A stretch of 64,000 bases of DNA, taken from positions 1-64,000 of the forward strand of contig NW_027183785.1 in NCBI RefSeq assembly GCF_041296385.1, read 5' to 3'. The notes under the pieces were generated by a model. It was given only the letters and a program-made list of their open reading frames with translations. It had not been told where the DNA came from and did no database searches. This document shows, one piece after another, positions 63,855-64,000 of this stretch. The position numbers were made by a program, and so were the translations under genes. The first letter of the stretch is position 1; each line of letters opens with the position of its first letter. Source of the stretch: Aphelocoma coerulescens. Taxonomy: Eukaryota; Chordata; Aves; Passeriformes; Corvidae.

Positions 63855-64000
63855 CTTTCTCAGCCCCATTTTTGGGTGTATTTCTCCCCTTTTTTGAGCT
63901 TTCTCTGCCCCATTTTTGGGTGTATTTCTCCCCTTTTTTGGGCTTTCTCAGCCCCATTTTTGGGTGTATTTCTCCCCTTTTTTGGGCTTTCTCAGCCCCA
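63855..64000. repeat. 43-44 bp minisatellite, cut by window edge
   Basis: Three to four units of CCCCATTTTTGGGTGTATTT CTCCCC TTTTTTGGGCTTTCTCAG type. Mirror of the array at 1-1,505; it continues past the window. Confidence 0.88.

Noticed and set aside
1..64000. tRNA, rRNA or viral/transposon coding genes
   Set aside because: No cloverleaf, rRNA core, integrase, transposase or reverse-transcriptase motif was recognised on either strand.

Overview
The window looks like part of a very GC-rich, minisatellite-packed vertebrate chromosome. I read it as most likely an avian or other sauropsid microchromosome, inferred from short exons, introns made almost entirely of tandem repeats, and proteins related to but clearly diverged from mammalian ones. 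There are two real genes, each present twice. USF2 (basic helix-loop-helix leucine-zipper factor, upstream stimulatory factor 2) and HAMP (hepcidin, the iron-regulating peptide hormone) lie head-to-tail on the same strand, the order I recall for human chromosome 19.

The window is a giant inverted repeat. The left arm (1 to about 32,669) carries HAMP and USF2 on the minus strand. The right arm (37,376 to 64,000) carries the same genes in the same order on the plus strand. The arms are separated by about 4.2 kb found only on the left and by a run of exactly 500 N (36,876-37,375). Exons match almost base for base; introns match in repeat family but differ in repeat copy number. The simplest reading is that two haplotypes of one locus were scaffolded head to head across a gap (false duplication). 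A genuine palindrome is not excluded.

Layout of the left arm from the outside in: a 43-44 bp minisatellite (1-1,505); a short unique spacer; a 22-24 bp array rich in E2F-like motifs (1,675-5,812); a compact GC-rich promoter-like block with two CCAAT boxes flanking a CACGTG E-box (about 5,890-5,990); unique HAMP 3' flank; HAMP (exon 3 at 6,745-6,849, exon 2 at 8,354-8,410, exon 1 at 11,325-11,408); a long array upstream of HAMP (11,620-16,530); two more arrays; USF2 from its stop at 20,025 back to its most 5' visible exon at 33,644-33,759; then a 3 kb array that runs into the gap. The right arm mirrors this, except that it starts inside the intron after the 33,644-33,759 exon and so lacks that exon. 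The first USF2 exons are not visible in either copy.

All visible exons of both genes are open, have GT/AG splice sites and keep phase across every junction, so both copies look functional as far as they go. The most distinctive features are minisatellites apparently grown from splice donor sites. In HAMP the 21-bp array begins at the exon 1/intron 1 boundary, keeps frame, and contains 11 or 13 donor-like copies. In USF2 the array after the 33,644-33,759 exon carries four extra exact copies of that exon's donor. Nearly every array shares the hexamer CAGGTG/CACCTG. The many very long open frames across the window come from repeat units without stop codons and are not genes.
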